NCBI RefSeq assembly: GCF_001592225.1 | Contig: NZ_BCWN01000028.1 | Span: 1-33,053 of the forward strand | Direction of reading: 5' to 3' | Source of the DNA: Castellaniella caeni NBRC 101664 | GTDB taxonomy: Bacteria > Pseudomonadota > Gammaproteobacteria > Burkholderiales > Burkholderiaceae_B | Length of the DNA stretch: 33,053 nt | Part shown: positions 1-7,902 of the stretch, in pieces | Position numbering within the stretch: position 1 is the stretch's first letter | Layout of the letters: every line of letters begins with the position of its first letter | Notes under the pieces: generated by a model | Databases searched by the model: none | What the model saw: only the letters and a program-made list of their open reading frames with translations | What the model was told of the DNA's origin: nothing | Position numbers and translations under genes: made by a program

Positions 1-149
1 CGGCACGCCTTGTCTCGGTTTGGGACTTTGGGGATTCTCTTGGCGTTGCGTCTGGGTTTATTCCTTTCTGGCTGCTTTGTCTCAGTGTGTGACGGGGCCC
101 CTGGGGCGCGCTTCTTGGATTATGCTGACGCTTTTTGTCAGGTGGCAGC

Positions 150-1622
150 GTGAATCGGCGGCAATGTTTCGGGGCGGGCGGTCGGCCCGCGCATCGGGTG
201 GTCAAGTGGCTGGCGCAGCTGGGCTTGGGGCTGGGCCTGCTGGCCGGTGTGGCGGGCGCTGCATTGGCACAGGCCTTGCCGCCCGAGCTGCAGAAAGCCT
301 GGAAAGCCACCAAATTGCCTGACTCGTCCTTGTCGCTCGAAATCCGCGAGGCGGGCGGGCCGGTGATCAGCCGCATCAATGCCGAAGTGCCGCGCAACCC
401 GGCGTCTGTCATGAAGACCGTCACCACCTGGTCGGCCTTGTCTACCCTGGGGCCCGATTACGTCTGGCGCACGCAACTGCTCTCCAACGCGGGGGCGCGG
501 GTGGATGAGCAGGGCACCTTGCAGGGGCCTTTGTACGTCAAGGCGGGCGGCGACCCCTGGTTCACCGTCGCCGATCTCTGGGGCATGCTCAACGAGCTGC
601 GGCTGCGTGGCATCAAGAACCTGACTGACGTCGTGGTCGACCGCAGCCTGTTTGGCAACGTGTCGATCGATCCGGGCGAATTCGACGATGCCCCCGACCG
701 TCCCTATAACGCCAGCGCCGACGCGATGATGGTCGATTTTGGCGCGGCGCGCATCATCTTTCAGCCTGATGAAAAACACCGCCAGTGGGTCACGATCGTC
801 GATCCGCCCACCCGCAACGTGCGTGTCGATGGCCAGCTGCAGTGGGAAGAAGGGCGCTGCAAGCCCGCCACGGGGTTCTCGGTGGATGCGCGCGTGCAAG
901 ACCATGTGACGACAATCCGGGTGGCGGGCAAGGCCACGGGCTCGTGCGGCGAATTCAGCGTCTATCGCCTGGCGGGTTCGCAGGCCGACCATTTCGAGGC
1001 CCTGTTTCGCATGCTGTGGCAAAACCTGGGCGGCACCCTGGGGCGTGGTTTTCAAGAAGGCAAAATACCCGCGCGCACCGAAGTGCTGACCTGGCACGAT
1101 TCCCCCGCCTTGTCGGATGTCATCCGCCAGATCAACAAGCACAGCAACAACGTCATGGCGCGCATGACGCTGTTGACGGTGGCCGCCGAAGTCATCGGGT
1201 CGGGCGCCACGCCCGAGACGGGCGACCGCGCCGTCACCCAGATCCTGCAGCGGCAAAAGGTCGATACCACGGGCTGGGTGCTCGACAACGGCTCGGGCCT
1301 GTCGCGCCAGGGGCGCATCACGGCGCAAGGCCTGGCGCAGATGCTGGATTACGCCTGGCGCTCGCCGCTCATGCCCGAGTTTGTCTCTTCGCTGTCCATT
1401 TCCGGCATGGACGGCACGATGCGCAAACGCCTGCGCTCGGCTGACACCAAGGGCCAGGCGCACCTGAAGACGGGCACGCTGAAAAATTCCCGGGCTTTAG
1501 CGGGCTATGTGCGCGGCGCCAGCGGCAAGCGCTACATCCTCGTCAGCCTGGTCAACCACCCCGGCGCCGCCGCCGTGCGCGCCTTCGACGACGAAATCGT
1601 CCGCTGGCTGGCCGCCCGTTAG
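150..1622 (+). CDS. dacB: D-alanyl-D-alanine carboxypeptidase/endopeptidase, PBP4 family (peptidase S13)
   Basis: This is a periplasmic low-molecular-mass penicillin-binding protein that trims or cleaves peptidoglycan cross-links. With the GTG start at 150 it has 490 residues, near the usual 470-500 for DacB. All three serine-acyltransferase motifs are visible: SVMK (S86-K89), SNN (S332-N334) and KTG (K440-G442). A signal peptide is clear: a basic N-terminus, a hydrophobic Leu/Gly/Ala stretch, and an A-L-A cleavage site about 40 residues in. The start is uncertain. TTG at 135 is in frame and five codons upstream, but GTG at 150 has AGGTGG (140-145) in front of it and TTG has no Shine-Dalgarno sequence. 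The gene stands alone: an extensive gap follows it, and the 149 bases before it show no convincing promoter. Family assignment is secure; the start is not. Confidence 0.92.
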   Translation: MNRRQCFGAGGRPAHRVVKWLAQLGLGLGLLAGVAGAALAQALPPELQKAWKATKLPDSSLSLEIREAGGPVISRINAEVPRNPASVMKTVTTWSALSTLGPDYVWRTQLLSNAGARVDEQGTLQGPLYVKAGGDPWFTVADLWGMLNELRLRGIKNLTDVVVDRSLFGNVSIDPGEFDDAPDRPYNASADAMMVDFGAARIIFQPDEKHRQWVTIVDPPTRNVRVDGQLQWEEGRCKPATGFSVDARVQDHVTTIRVAGKATGSCGEFSVYRLAGSQADHFEALFRMLWQNLGGTLGRGFQEGKIPARTEVLTWHDSPALSDVIRQINKHSNNVMARMTLLTVAAEVIGSGATPETGDRAVTQILQRQKVDTTGWVLDNGSGLSRQGRITAQGLAQMLDYAWRSPLMPEFVSSLSISGMDGTMRKRLRSADTKGQAHLKTGTLKNSRALAGYVRGASGKRYILVSLVNHPGAAAVRAFDDEIVRWLAAR

Positions 1623-1720
1623 AGTCAGCGGTATCGGCATCTACGCAGGTGATGCCGGGGAAGCAGTCAGCGACATCGAGGTGTGTGAGGCCAGGAAACC
1701 CGGCGGCACCTCGGGCCACA

Positions 1721-1770
1721 GGGGGCTGGGTTCCGGGACAGGGACCACACAGTCCCTCCATCCAGCCCCC
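1721..1770 (+). repeat. REP-like palindromic unit, copy 1
   Basis: A 50-bp imperfect palindrome. GGGGGCTGG (1721-1729) pairs perfectly with CCAGCCCCC (1762-1770), and an inner hairpin GGGAC (1741-1745)/GTCCC (1752-1756) closes a CACACA loop. The same unit occurs in the opposite orientation at 1857-1904. It is non-coding and lies between dacB and the catabolic operon. The two-level stem and the inverted pairing resemble REP/BIME elements mobilised by RAYT transposases. No transposase is present in this window. Confidence 0.7.
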
Positions 1771-1856
1771 TATGCCCCCGATGAAACTCAAAACAGGGCA
1801 AAAAACAACGTCGGTAGCATCCCCGGCGCCCCAAGCCCAGACGAGGCGGGACGATT

Positions 1857-1904
1857 GCGCCTGGGTGGAAGGACTGTGCGGTCCCTGTCCTGGAACCCAG
1901 GCGC
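1857..1904 (-). repeat. REP-like palindromic unit, copy 2 (inverted)
   Basis: This is the reverse-oriented partner of the 1721-1770 unit, 86 bp away. GCGCCTGGGT (1857-1866) pairs perfectly with ACCCAGGCGC (1895-1904), and an inner GGAC (1871-1874)/GTCC (1881-1884) stem surrounds TGTGCG. Read on the minus strand, it matches copy 1 over almost all of its core. The outer stem bases differ between the copies (GGGG/CCCC versus GCGC/GCGC), yet each copy keeps its own pairing. That is compensatory change and suggests the folded structure is what is conserved. Confidence 0.7.
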
Positions 1905-2008
1905 GATTGGCGCGCCGGTGCGGGCCAGAACACTGTGCAACCACCGTTTAGAACCAGCAACATCACCATCGACACGTGCCATGTTCAGAATTCGCACGTA
2001 ATTTCCGA

Positions 2009-2037
2009 TTGACAGCAAAGTAATTTATTTCTAAATT
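2009..2037 (+). promoter_or_regulatory. Sigma70-type promoter of the aryl-CoA catabolic operon
   Basis: A perfect -35 TTGACA (2009-2014) is followed by a 17-bp spacer and a -10 TAAATT (2032-2037, four of six consensus bases). Transcription would start near 2043-2045, leaving a leader of about 60 nt before the ATG at 2106. It lies in the only strongly AT-rich stretch of the window. The spacer and the -10 box are buried in the long palindrome at 2015-2059, so a protein bound there would block RNA polymerase. Confidence 0.7.
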
Positions 2038-2059
2038 AATAGAAACTAAATTACTTTGC
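2015..2059. promoter_or_regulatory. Palindromic operator, probably for the MarR regulator at 5233-5817
   Basis: GCAAAGTAATTTA (2015-2027) and TAAATTACTTTGC (2047-2059) are perfect 13-bp inverted repeats. The pairing continues inward with TTTCT (2028-2032)/AGAAA (2041-2045) past one bulged C. The core AGTAATTT occurs again in direct orientation as GTAATTT at 1998-2004, just upstream of the -35 box. The palindrome covers the promoter spacer, the -10 box and the start region, the usual position for a repressor. Assignment to the operon's own MarR protein is inference from position. Confidence 0.65.
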
Positions 2060-2105
2060 GGCATGCCAGATGACATGCCCAGTCCAACAGGCAAGGAGAC
2101 AGAGC

Positions 2106-4463
2106 ATGAAGATCGTATGCATAGGCGGTGGGCCGGCTGGTTTGTATCTGGCCCTCTTGATGAAAAAACTGGATGCCAGCCACGACATCACCGTCGTCGA
2201 GCGCAACCGCCCTTACGACACCTTTGGCTGGGGCGTCGTCTTCTCCGACATCACCATGGACAACATGCGTCAGTGGGATGCCGAAACCGCCGACGAAATC
2301 CAGGCCGCCTTCAACCACTGGGACGACATCGAACTGCGCTTCAAAGGGCGGCGCATCCGCTCTGGCGGACATGGCTTCGTCGGCATCGGTCGCAAAAAAT
2401 TGCTCAACATCCTGCAGGCGCGCTGCGAACAGCTGGGTGTCAAGCTGGTCTTCGAAACCGACGTCCAGTCGGACGTCGAATACCCCGACGCCGACCTCAT
2501 CATCGCCGCCGATGGCGTCAACTCGCGTATCCGCAAAAAATACGAATCCGTCTTTCAACCCGACATCGTCACCCGGCCCAACCGCTACATCTGGCTGGGC
2601 ACGCACCGTTTGTACGACGCCTTCACCTTCGACTTCCAGCGCACCGAACACGGCTGGTTCCAGGCACACATCTACAAATTTGACGACACCACCTCCACCT
2701 TCATCGTCGAGACCACCGAAGACACCTGGAAAGCCCACGGCCTGGACAGCGCCACGCAAGACCAGTCCATCCAGTTCTGCGAACAACTGTTCGCCGACAA
2801 TCTGCAGGGGTCGGCGCTGGTGTCCAACGCGCGCCACCTACGCGGGTCGGCCTGGCTCAATTTCCAGCGCGTCGTCTGCGAACACTGGTGGCTGCGCAAC
2901 GAATACGGCAGTCATGTCGTGCTGATGGGGGATGCCGTGCATACGGCGCACTTCGCCATCGGCTCGGGCACCAAGCTGGCCATCGAAGACGCCATCGAAC
3001 TCACCCGCCAGTTCAAGCTGCTGGGCGACACACCAGCCCACATCCCCGAAGTGCTGGCCGCCTACCAGGAGGCCCGACGCGTCGAAACCCTGCGCCTGCA
3101 AAACGCCGCCTGGAACGCCATGGAATGGTTCGAGGTGTGCGGCCGACGCTACTGCGACCAGCTCGAACCCGAGCAGTTCATGTACTCGATGCTCACGCGC
3201 AGCCAGCGCATCAGCCACGAAAACCTGCGCTTGCGCGACAAGGGCTGGCTCGAAGGCTACGAGCGCTGGTTCGCCCAGCGCGATGGGCTGCCCATGCCCG
3301 AGGGCAGCACGCCGCCGCCGCCCATGTTCACCCCCTACACCGTGCGCGGGCTGCGCCTGAAGAACCGCGTGGTGGTGTCGCCCATGGCCCAGTATTCCGC
3401 CGAAGACGGCCTGGTGGGCGACTTCCACCTGGTGCACCTGGGCGCGCGCGCCCTGGGCGGGGCGGGCCTGGTGTTTGCCGAGATGACCTGCGTCAGCCCC
3501 GAGGGCCGCATCACGCCGGGCTGCCCGGGGCTCTACAAGCCCGAGCACACGGCGGCGTTCAAGCGGATCGCCGACTGGATACACACCCACACCGATGCCT
3601 GCTTTGGCATCCAGCTGGGACATGCCGGCCCCAAGGCTTCCACGCGCCGCGCCTGGGAGGGCACCGACCTGCCGCTGGCAGAAGGCAACTGGCCCATTCT
3701 GTCGGCCTCGCCCGAACAGTACCTCGAAGGCATCAGCCAGGTGGCCCGCGAGATGACGCAAGCCGATCTGGATGCCGTCAAGGCGCAGTTCCTGGCTGCC
3801 ACCCGGGCCGCCATCGAGACCGGGGCCGACTGGCTCGAACTGCACTGCGCGCACGGCTACTTGCTGTCCGCCTTCATTTCGCCCCTGACGAACCGTCGCG
3901 CCGACGCGTACGGCGGCTCGCTGGAAAACCGCCTGCGCTATCCGCTGGAAATCTTCACCGCCATGCGCGCGCTCTGGCCGCAAGACAAGCCCATGTCGGT
4001 GCGTATTTCCGCCACTGACTGGGTCGAAGGCGGCACCACGCCCGAAGACGCCGTGGCCATTGCCCAGGCCTTCAAGGCGGCGGGCGCCGACCTCATCGAT
4101 TGCTCGTCCGGGCAGGTCAGCAAACAGGAAAAACCCGTCTACGGGCGCATGTTCCAGACCCCGCTGGCCGACCGCATCCGCCAGGAAGCGGGTATTCCCA
4201 CGATTGCCGTGGGCGCCATCAGCGAGGCCGACCACGTCAACAGCATCCTGGCGGCGGGCCGCGCCGACCTCTGCGCGGTGGCGCGCCCGCACCTGGCCAA
4301 CCCCGCCTGGACGCTGACCGAGGCCGCCAAGATCGGCTACGAGGACGTGAGCTGGCCCAAGCAGTATTTCCAGGGCAAGCGCCAGATGGAGACCCTGTTC
4401 GCCCGTGAGCACCAGATGCAGGAACAGGCTCTGCAGCACGCGGCGGCAAAGGCCCAGGCATGA
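2106..4463 (+). CDS. Bifunctional aryl-CoA monooxygenase/reductase (2-aminobenzoyl-CoA monooxygenase/reductase or salicylyl-CoA 5-hydroxylase type)
   Basis: This two-domain flavoenzyme has 785 residues. Residues 1 to about 390 form an FAD monooxygenase of the PHBH-like class, with the dinucleotide motif GGGPAG (7-12) and the second FAD motif [14 protein letters not shown] starting at G275. From about residue 407 it is an Old Yellow Enzyme/NADH:flavin oxidoreductase, with the [14 protein letters not shown] start, the HxxHGY active-site motif (H580, H583, Y585) and YGGSLENR. In Azoarcus evansii the homologous enzyme hydroxylates 2-aminobenzoyl-CoA and then reduces the ring, giving a non-aromatic oxo-cyclohexene-carboxyl-CoA. 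The related salicylyl-CoA 5-hydroxylases share the fold. Start: AAGGAGA at 2093-2099 lies six bases before the ATG. It is the first gene of the operon and overlaps the next by four bases (ATGA). The fusion type is certain; substrate choice between aminobenzoyl-CoA and salicylyl-CoA is not settled by sequence. Confidence 0.9.
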   Translation: MKIVCIGGGPAGLYLALLMKKLDASHDITVVERNRPYDTFGWGVVFSDITMDNMRQWDAETADEIQAAFNHWDDIELRFKGRRIRSGGHGFVGIGRKKLLNILQARCEQLGVKLVFETDVQSDVEYPDADLIIAADGVNSRIRKKYESVFQPDIVTRPNRYIWLGTHRLYDAFTFDFQRTEHGWFQAHIYKFDDTTSTFIVETTEDTWKAHGLDSATQDQSIQFCEQLFADNLQGSALVSNARHLRGSAWLNFQRVVCEHWWLRNEYGSHVVLMGDAVHTAHFAIGSGTKLAIEDAIELTRQFKLLGDTPAHIPEVLAAYQEARRVETLRLQNAAWNAMEWFEVCGRRYCDQLEPEQFMYSMLTRSQRISHENLRLRDKGWLEGYERWFAQRDGLPMPEGSTPPPPMFTPYTVRGLRLKNRVVVSPMAQYSAEDGLVGDFHLVHLGARALGGAGLVFAEMTCVSPEGRITPGCPGLYKPEHTAAFKRIADWIHTHTDACFGIQLGHAGPKASTRRAWEGTDLPLAEGNWPILSASPEQYLEGISQVAREMTQADLDAVKAQFLAATRAAIETGADWLELHCAHGYLLSAFISPLTNRRADAYGGSLENRLRYPLEIFTAMRALWPQDKPMSVRISATDWVEGGTTPEDAVAIAQAFKAAGADLIDCSSGQVSKQEKPVYGRMFQTPLADRIRQEAGIPTIAVGAISEADHVNSILAAGRADLCAVARPHLANPAWTLTEAAKIGYEDVSWPKQYFQGKRQMETLFAREHQMQEQALQHAAAKAQA

Positions 4464-5224
4464 GCACGGCCCCCTTGCACGCTTTGGTCACGGGCGGCGC
4501 GCGCGGCATCGGCGCGGCCATCACCCGGCGTCTGCGCGCCCAGGGCCACCAGGTCACCATCCTGGGGCGCAGCCTGGCAACCGGGCAGGCGCTGGCCGAG
4601 GAAGACCCTGATGGCCTGCACGCCGTGGCCGCCGACGTGGCCGACGCCGCGCAGCTGGCGCGGGCCCTGGAGGCCGCCCGGCGGCGCTTTGGCCCCGTGC
4701 AACTGCTCGTCAACAACGCCGGGCAGGCCGAGAGCGCCCCCTTTGCGAAGATGGACGTCGCCCTCTGGCAGCGCATGCTCGACGTCAACCTTACTGGCAC
4801 CATGCACTGCACCCAGCTGGCCCTGCCCGACATGCTGCAGGCCGGCTGGGGCCGGGTGGTCAATGTGGCCAGCACGGCGGGGCAGACGGGCTACGCCTAC
4901 GTCTCGGCCTATTGCGCCGCCAAACACGGCGTCATTGGCCTGACGCGCGCCCTGGCGCGCGAGCTGGCGCGCAGCGGGGTCACGGTCAATGCCGTGTGCC
5001 CCGGCTATACCGACACCGACATCGTGCGCGACAGCATCGCCCGCGTCATGGCCAAGACCGGGCGCGGCGAGGCCGAAGCCCGCGCTGAATTCGTCAAGAC
5101 CAACCCGCAGGGGCGCCTGGTCGATCCCGTCGAGGTGGCCGATGCGGTGGCCTGGCTCTGCGGCACCGGGACGGGCGCCGTGACCGGGCAGACGATCTCC
5201 GTCTGCGGCGGCGAGATCATGTAG
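4460..5224 (+). CDS. SDR-family NAD(P)-dependent dehydrogenase (probable 3-hydroxyacyl-CoA dehydrogenase of the pathway)
   Basis: A classical short-chain dehydrogenase of 254 residues. It shows the cofactor motif TGGARGIG (11-18), an NNAG motif, the catalytic serine in STAG (S138) and YCAAK (Y151, K155), all correctly spaced. The C-terminus ends in the usual GQTISVCGG stretch. It starts inside the stop of the monooxygenase (ATGA overlap), so it is translationally coupled. The Azoarcus 2-aminobenzoate cluster also encodes an SDR of this kind, thought to oxidise a hydroxyacyl-CoA intermediate after dearomatisation. That role is inferred from context. The sequence fixes only the family and an intact active site. 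Confidence 0.88.
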   Translation: MSTAPLHALVTGGARGIGAAITRRLRAQGHQVTILGRSLATGQALAEEDPDGLHAVAADVADAAQLARALEAARRRFGPVQLLVNNAGQAESAPFAKMDVALWQRMLDVNLTGTMHCTQLALPDMLQAGWGRVVNVASTAGQTGYAYVSAYCAAKHGVIGLTRALARELARSGVTVNAVCPGYTDTDIVRDSIARVMAKTGRGEAEARAEFVKTNPQGRLVDPVEVADAVAWLCGTGTGAVTGQTISVCGGEIM

Positions 5225-5232
5225 GGCGCGGT

Positions 5233-5817
5233 ATGAACTCTTTAGCCAAACAACACCTGCAGCTGGTGCGCTCGCTGGGCGACGAGCACATCGGGCTCGA
5301 AGCCCGGGTGCAGGCCCACGACCACCTGGACACCCGCATCTGGCTGCGCCTGCTGGCCTGCTCGAACCAGATCGAGCAGCAGATCCGCCAGTTGCTGCGC
5401 ACGCGCATCGCCACCAGTCTGCGGCGCTTTGACTACATGGCCCAGCTCGAACGCCATCCCGAGGGGCTGCGCATGAAGGTGCTCTCGGGCTATCTGATGG
5501 TCACGGGCGGCAACGTCACGGGCCTGACCGACGAACTTGTCAAAGACGGCCTGGTGCAGCGCCTCGAAGACCCCGAAGACCGCCGTTCCTTCTTCGTCAG
5601 CCTCACCGAGCAGGGGCGCGTCGCCTTTGCCGCGATGGCGGTCGAGCATGAGCGCTGGCTGACCGAGATGTTCCGCGGCCTGCCCGTCGAAAGCAAAGAA
5701 ACCTTGTACGGCTTGCTGGGCGAGCTGCGCGTGCACCTGGCCCGGCGCCAGACCGAGCTGCAAGCGGCCGCCCGCCAAGAAGCCCGCACCCCTTCACGGA
5801 GTTCTCCCCATGACTGA
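5233..5817 (+). CDS. MarR-family transcriptional regulator
   Basis: A 194-residue winged-helix regulator. Helices and recognition region cover about residues 60-110 ([19 protein letters not shown] at 84-102), followed by the wing [13 protein letters not shown], which carries the D-x-R-R hallmark of MarR proteins. Helical dimerisation segments lie at both ends. It sits eight bases after the SDR gene and its end overlaps the crotonase start by eight bases, so it is made from the operon it probably controls. The likely binding site is the 2015-2059 palindrome. Some MarR repressors of aromatic catabolism, such as CouR, respond to aryl-CoA thioesters. The inducer here is unknown, but an aryl-CoA intermediate is a reasonable guess. 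Confidence 0.88.
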   Translation: MNSLAKQHLQLVRSLGDEHIGLEARVQAHDHLDTRIWLRLLACSNQIEQQIRQLLRTRIATSLRRFDYMAQLERHPEGLRMKVLSGYLMVTGGNVTGLTDELVKDGLVQRLEDPEDRRSFFVSLTEQGRVAFAAMAVEHERWLTEMFRGLPVESKETLYGLLGELRVHLARRQTELQAAARQEARTPSRSSPHD

Positions 5818-6664
5818 CCCCACGATCGACCCCGGCCTGCTGGCCGGCAACCGCCGTCCGCTGGCCGGGTATCAGGCCCAGCACTTCGTTTGGCACGTGC
5901 AGCAGGGGGTGGCCACCATCACGCTGAATCGCCCCGAGCGCAAAAACCCGCTCACCTTCGAAAGCTATGCCGAGCTGCGCGACCTCTTTCACCAGTTGAA
6001 ATGGGCCGATGACGTCCAGGCGGTGGTGTTGGTCGGCGCGGGCGAAAACTTCTGCTCGGGCGGCGATGTGCACGAAATCATCGGGCCGCTCATCCGCCTG
6101 AAGGCACCCGAACTGCTGATGTTCACCCGCATGACGGGCGAAGTCGTGAAGATGATGCGCGCCTGCCCGCAGCCCATCGTGGCCGCCGTGGACGGCGTTT
6201 GCGCGGGGGCCGGGGCGATCCTCGCCATGGCGTCCGACTTGCGCCTGGGCACGGCGCGCAGCAAGACGGCGTTTCTATTCAACCGCGTGGGGCTGGCGGG
6301 CTGCGACATGGGCGCCTGCGCCTTTTTGCCGCGCATCGTCGGCCAGGGGCGCGCCAGCGAACTGCTGTACACGGGCCGCAGCCTGGGCGGCGAGGAAGGC
6401 GAGCGCTGGGGCTTTTTCAACCGCCTGTGCGAGCCCGAAGCGCTGCTGGCCGAGGCTCAGGCGCTGGCCGCCCGGTTGGTCGAAGGCCCCAGCTTCGCCA
6501 ACGGCATCACCAAGACCATGCTGCATCAAGAGTGGGCCATGACCATCGAGCAGGCTATCGAGGCCGAGGCGCAGGCGCAGGCCCTGTGCATGCTGACACA
6601 AGATTTTTCCCGTGCTTACCACGCTTTCGTGGGCAAGCAGAAACCCCGTTTTGAAGGCAACTGA
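5810..6664 (+). CDS. Enoyl-CoA hydratase/crotonase-family protein with altered active site
   Basis: A 284-residue crotonase-fold protein. CoA-binding and oxyanion-hole elements are present ([11 protein letters not shown], then [21 protein letters not shown]). The two catalytic glutamates of classical hydratases are missing. The first would fall at about residues 136-138, where the sequence reads G-A-I. The second would fall in [10 protein letters not shown], where Leu or Phe stands instead. An aspartate (D166) in [15 protein letters not shown] remains, near the position where dienoyl-CoA isomerases and ring-opening crotonases (MenB, BadI) place an acidic residue. It may therefore isomerise or hydrolytically open the alicyclic ring rather than hydrate a double bond; this is inference. 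It overlaps the MarR gene by eight bases and is followed directly by the acyl-CoA dehydrogenase. Confidence 0.85.
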   Translation: MTDPTIDPGLLAGNRRPLAGYQAQHFVWHVQQGVATITLNRPERKNPLTFESYAELRDLFHQLKWADDVQAVVLVGAGENFCSGGDVHEIIGPLIRLKAPELLMFTRMTGEVVKMMRACPQPIVAAVDGVCAGAGAILAMASDLRLGTARSKTAFLFNRVGLAGCDMGACAFLPRIVGQGRASELLYTGRSLGGEEGERWGFFNRLCEPEALLAEAQALAARLVEGPSFANGITKTMLHQEWAMTIEQAIEAEAQAQALCMLTQDFSRAYHAFVGKQKPRFEGN

Positions 6665-6665
6665 G

Positions 6666-7844
6666 ATGGCTGATACCTCCTACCTCGACTGGCCTTTCTT
6701 CGAGCCGCGCCATCGCGAGCTGGCCTGCGCGCTGGACGCCTGGGCCCACGAGCACGTCGCGCCGACCCATGGGCGCGACGTGGACGACGCCTGTCGCGCG
6801 CTGGTGCGCACCCTGGGGCGCGACGGCTGGTTGCGCCATGCCGTGGCAGGCGCGGCGCAGGGCGGCGCGGGCGAAGTCATCGACACGCGCGCCATCTGCC
6901 TCATTCGCGAAACCCTGGCGCGCCATTCGGGCATCGCCGACTTCGCCTTTGCCATGCAGGGGCTGGGTTCGGGGGCCATCTCGCTCGAAGGTTCCGCCGA
7001 CCAGCGCGCCCGCTACCTCACCCGCGTGGTGCAGGGCACGGCCATCGCCGCCTTCGCCCTGTCTGAGCCGGACGCGGGCTCGGATGTCGCGGCCCTGTCC
7101 TGCGCGGCGCGCGCCGAGGGCGACCACTACGTGCTCGACGGCGAAAAAACCTGGATTTCCAATGGCGGTATCGCCGACTTCTACGTGGTGTTTGCGCGCA
7201 CGGGCGAGGCGCCGGGCGCGCGCGGCATCTCGGCCTTCATCGTCGATGCCGGCACGCCGGGCTTCGAGATCGCCGAGCGCATCGAGGTGATTGCCCCGCA
7301 CCCCCTGGCGCGGCTGAAATTCAGCCAGTGCCGCATCCCGGCCAGCCAGCGCCTGGGGGCGGCGGGCCAGGGCTTCAAGCTCGCCATGCGCACGCTGGAC
7401 GTCTTTCGCACGTCGGTGGCCGCCGCCGCCCTGGGCTTTGCCCGGCGCGCCCTCGACGAAGCGCTGGATCGCGCCATTCACCGCAACATGTTCAAGGGTG
7501 TGCTGGCCGACTTCCAGCTGACGCAGGCCAAGCTGGCGCAGATGGCCACGGCCATCGACAGCGCCGCCCTGCTGACCTATCGCGCCGCTTGGCTGCGCGA
7601 CCAGGGGCAGACCATCACCCGCGAGGCCGCCATGGCCAAGATGACGGCCACCGAGAACGCCCAGCAGGTGATCGATGCCGCCGTGCAGCTGTGGGGCGGC
7701 CTGGGCGTGGTCAGTGAGCAGCCCGTCGAACGTCTATACCGCGAGATTCGCGCCTTGCGCATCTACGAGGGGGCCACCGAGGTGCAGCAGCTGATCATCG
7801 CGCGCGAGTTGCTCAAGGCCGCGCAGCCGGCGTCGGGACACTAA
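6666..7844 (+). CDS. Acyl-CoA dehydrogenase
   Basis: An FAD-dependent acyl-CoA dehydrogenase of 392 residues, the usual length. It shows the signature [29 protein letters not shown], and the C-terminal YEGATEVQ with the catalytic base at E368. The start at ATG 6666 follows the crotonase stop by one base. An in-frame start further upstream at 6612 would put 18 extra residues inside the crotonase gene and has no family support. In the pathway it should introduce or remove a double bond in the alicyclic CoA thioester produced by the fusion enzyme. Which step it performs cannot be read from the sequence. Confidence 0.9.
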   Translation: MADTSYLDWPFFEPRHRELACALDAWAHEHVAPTHGRDVDDACRALVRTLGRDGWLRHAVAGAAQGGAGEVIDTRAICLIRETLARHSGIADFAFAMQGLGSGAISLEGSADQRARYLTRVVQGTAIAAFALSEPDAGSDVAALSCAARAEGDHYVLDGEKTWISNGGIADFYVVFARTGEAPGARGISAFIVDAGTPGFEIAERIEVIAPHPLARLKFSQCRIPASQRLGAAGQGFKLAMRTLDVFRTSVAAAALGFARRALDEALDRAIHRNMFKGVLADFQLTQAKLAQMATAIDSAALLTYRAAWLRDQGQTITREAAMAKMTATENAQQVIDAAVQLWGGLGVVSEQPVERLYREIRALRIYEGATEVQQLIIARELLKAAQPASGH

Positions 7845-7902
7845 GCCAGAAGGGGCCCGCAGCCCCCGCCATCGAGAGGATCGGAGTTCAGGAGACAGAG
7901 CC

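Noticed and set aside
1-149. Promoter for dacB (TATGCT at 121-126)
   Set aside because: No -35 element lies at a suitable distance, and the hexamer is too close to the start to trust.
2838-4439. Minus-strand frame of 533 codons opposite the monooxygenase/reductase
   Set aside because: Composition and position show it is a shadow of the real gene, whose FAD and OYE motifs are intact.
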